Below are positions 63,689 to 64,000 of a stretch of DNA of 64,000 nt, piece after piece. The stretch lies in NCBI GenBank assembly GCA_033675545.1, contig JAWDGP010000459.1:1457501-1521500 (forward strand), read 5' to 3'. The number at the start of each line of letters is the position of its first letter. The first letter of the stretch is position 1. The notes beneath the pieces are model-generated. The model had not been told where the DNA came from, searched no databases, and was given only the letters and a program-made list of their open reading frames with translations. The stretch comes from Elysia crispata. Its lineage: Eukaryota > Mollusca > Gastropoda > Plakobranchidae. Made by a program: the position numbers and the translations under genes.

Positions 63689-64000
63689 CAGGGCGAGAAT
63701 CCGCTAACCGACCTCTCTGGTGAAATCTAGTTTTTCTACGATTTTCAGAACATTCTCACTTTGATGCACATTATTGTGAAGAAATGTCTACACGCACATC
63801 TCTGTATTTCTGTGTCTAGCATTGAGCGCTTTGATTTTCAGACAAGCTGTAGCAACTCTGTACGGGCAAGAAGACGCCCTTAGCCAGTGGAGGGTATTTA
63901 CCCGCAACCAAGAGATGACATTATCCAGTGGCAGGTTTTTCCCCTCAGCCAAGCGGCGACACTATCCAGTGGCAGTTTTTTCCCCTCAGCCAAGCGGCGA
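63689..64000. repeat. Unrelated segment ending in a 41-bp minisatellite
   Basis: After the break in homology the sequence is less AT-rich and unlike the other units. From about 63860 a 41-bp unit ('gacactatccagtggcag', then a T run, then 'cccctcagccaagcggc') repeats at least three times and runs off the window. It may be part of an inserted mobile element, but no coding part is visible. Confidence 0.75.

Overview
The window looks like nuclear DNA of an animal. It is AT-rich and almost free of long ORFs, it is packed with long tri- and dinucleotide microsatellites, it carries 5'-truncated retrotransposons with target-site duplications, and its only convincing gene is split into short exons with GT/AG borders. 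A mollusc or other lophotrochozoan is plausible, but that is an inference. No bacterial gene, rRNA, tRNA or CRISPR array was recognised.

The main content is a decayed tandem array of about five related units, all with the gene on the minus strand (unit 0 about 1-9.1 kb, unit 1 about 9.7-32 kb, unit 2 about 32.4-43 kb, unit 3 about 47.3-60 kb, unit 4 from about 61.7 kb to beyond the window). Assembled from homologous copies, the gene has five coding exons: exon 1 (55 nt, signal peptide), exon 2 (145 nt), exon 3 (135 nt), exon 4 (121 nt) and exon 5 (short, with the stop). All splice phases agree. The product would be a secreted protein of about 167 residues with eight cysteines after the signal peptide. 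I do not recognise the family.

Each unit is broken differently. Unit 0 keeps a perfect exon 1, with the rest left of the window. Unit 1 keeps only an exon 1 without its ATG. Unit 2 has four intact downstream exons but has lost exon 1. Unit 3 has all five exons but no ATG and three in-frame stops. Unit 4 has intact exons 4 and 5, with the rest right of the window. No complete functional copy is visible.

Intron 1 of unit 1 holds a 13.7 kb satellite of 55-bp monomers (11.5-25.2 kb) with higher-order repeats of 3150, 2983 and 2324 bp. The homologous intron of unit 0 holds only about five monomers (0.86-1.13 kb), so the satellite seems to have exploded in one duplicate. Each unit continues upstream of the gene with a purine-rich (GA) tract and a conserved non-coding block; units 0, 2 and 3 also carry a CTT array of about 440-510 bp.

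Mobile DNA includes a LINE with RNase H domain (43.14-44.30 kb, 18-bp target duplication), a short relative (9.12-9.30 kb, 13-bp duplication), a second LINE-type reverse transcriptase fragment (45.18-46.0 kb) framed by inverted repeats, a possible DNA-transposon remnant (46.01-46.93 kb) and a Penelope-like C-terminal remnant (61.4-61.7 kb). Several minisatellites are present; one (63 bp period, 56.07-56.75 kb) keeps an open frame on the minus strand.
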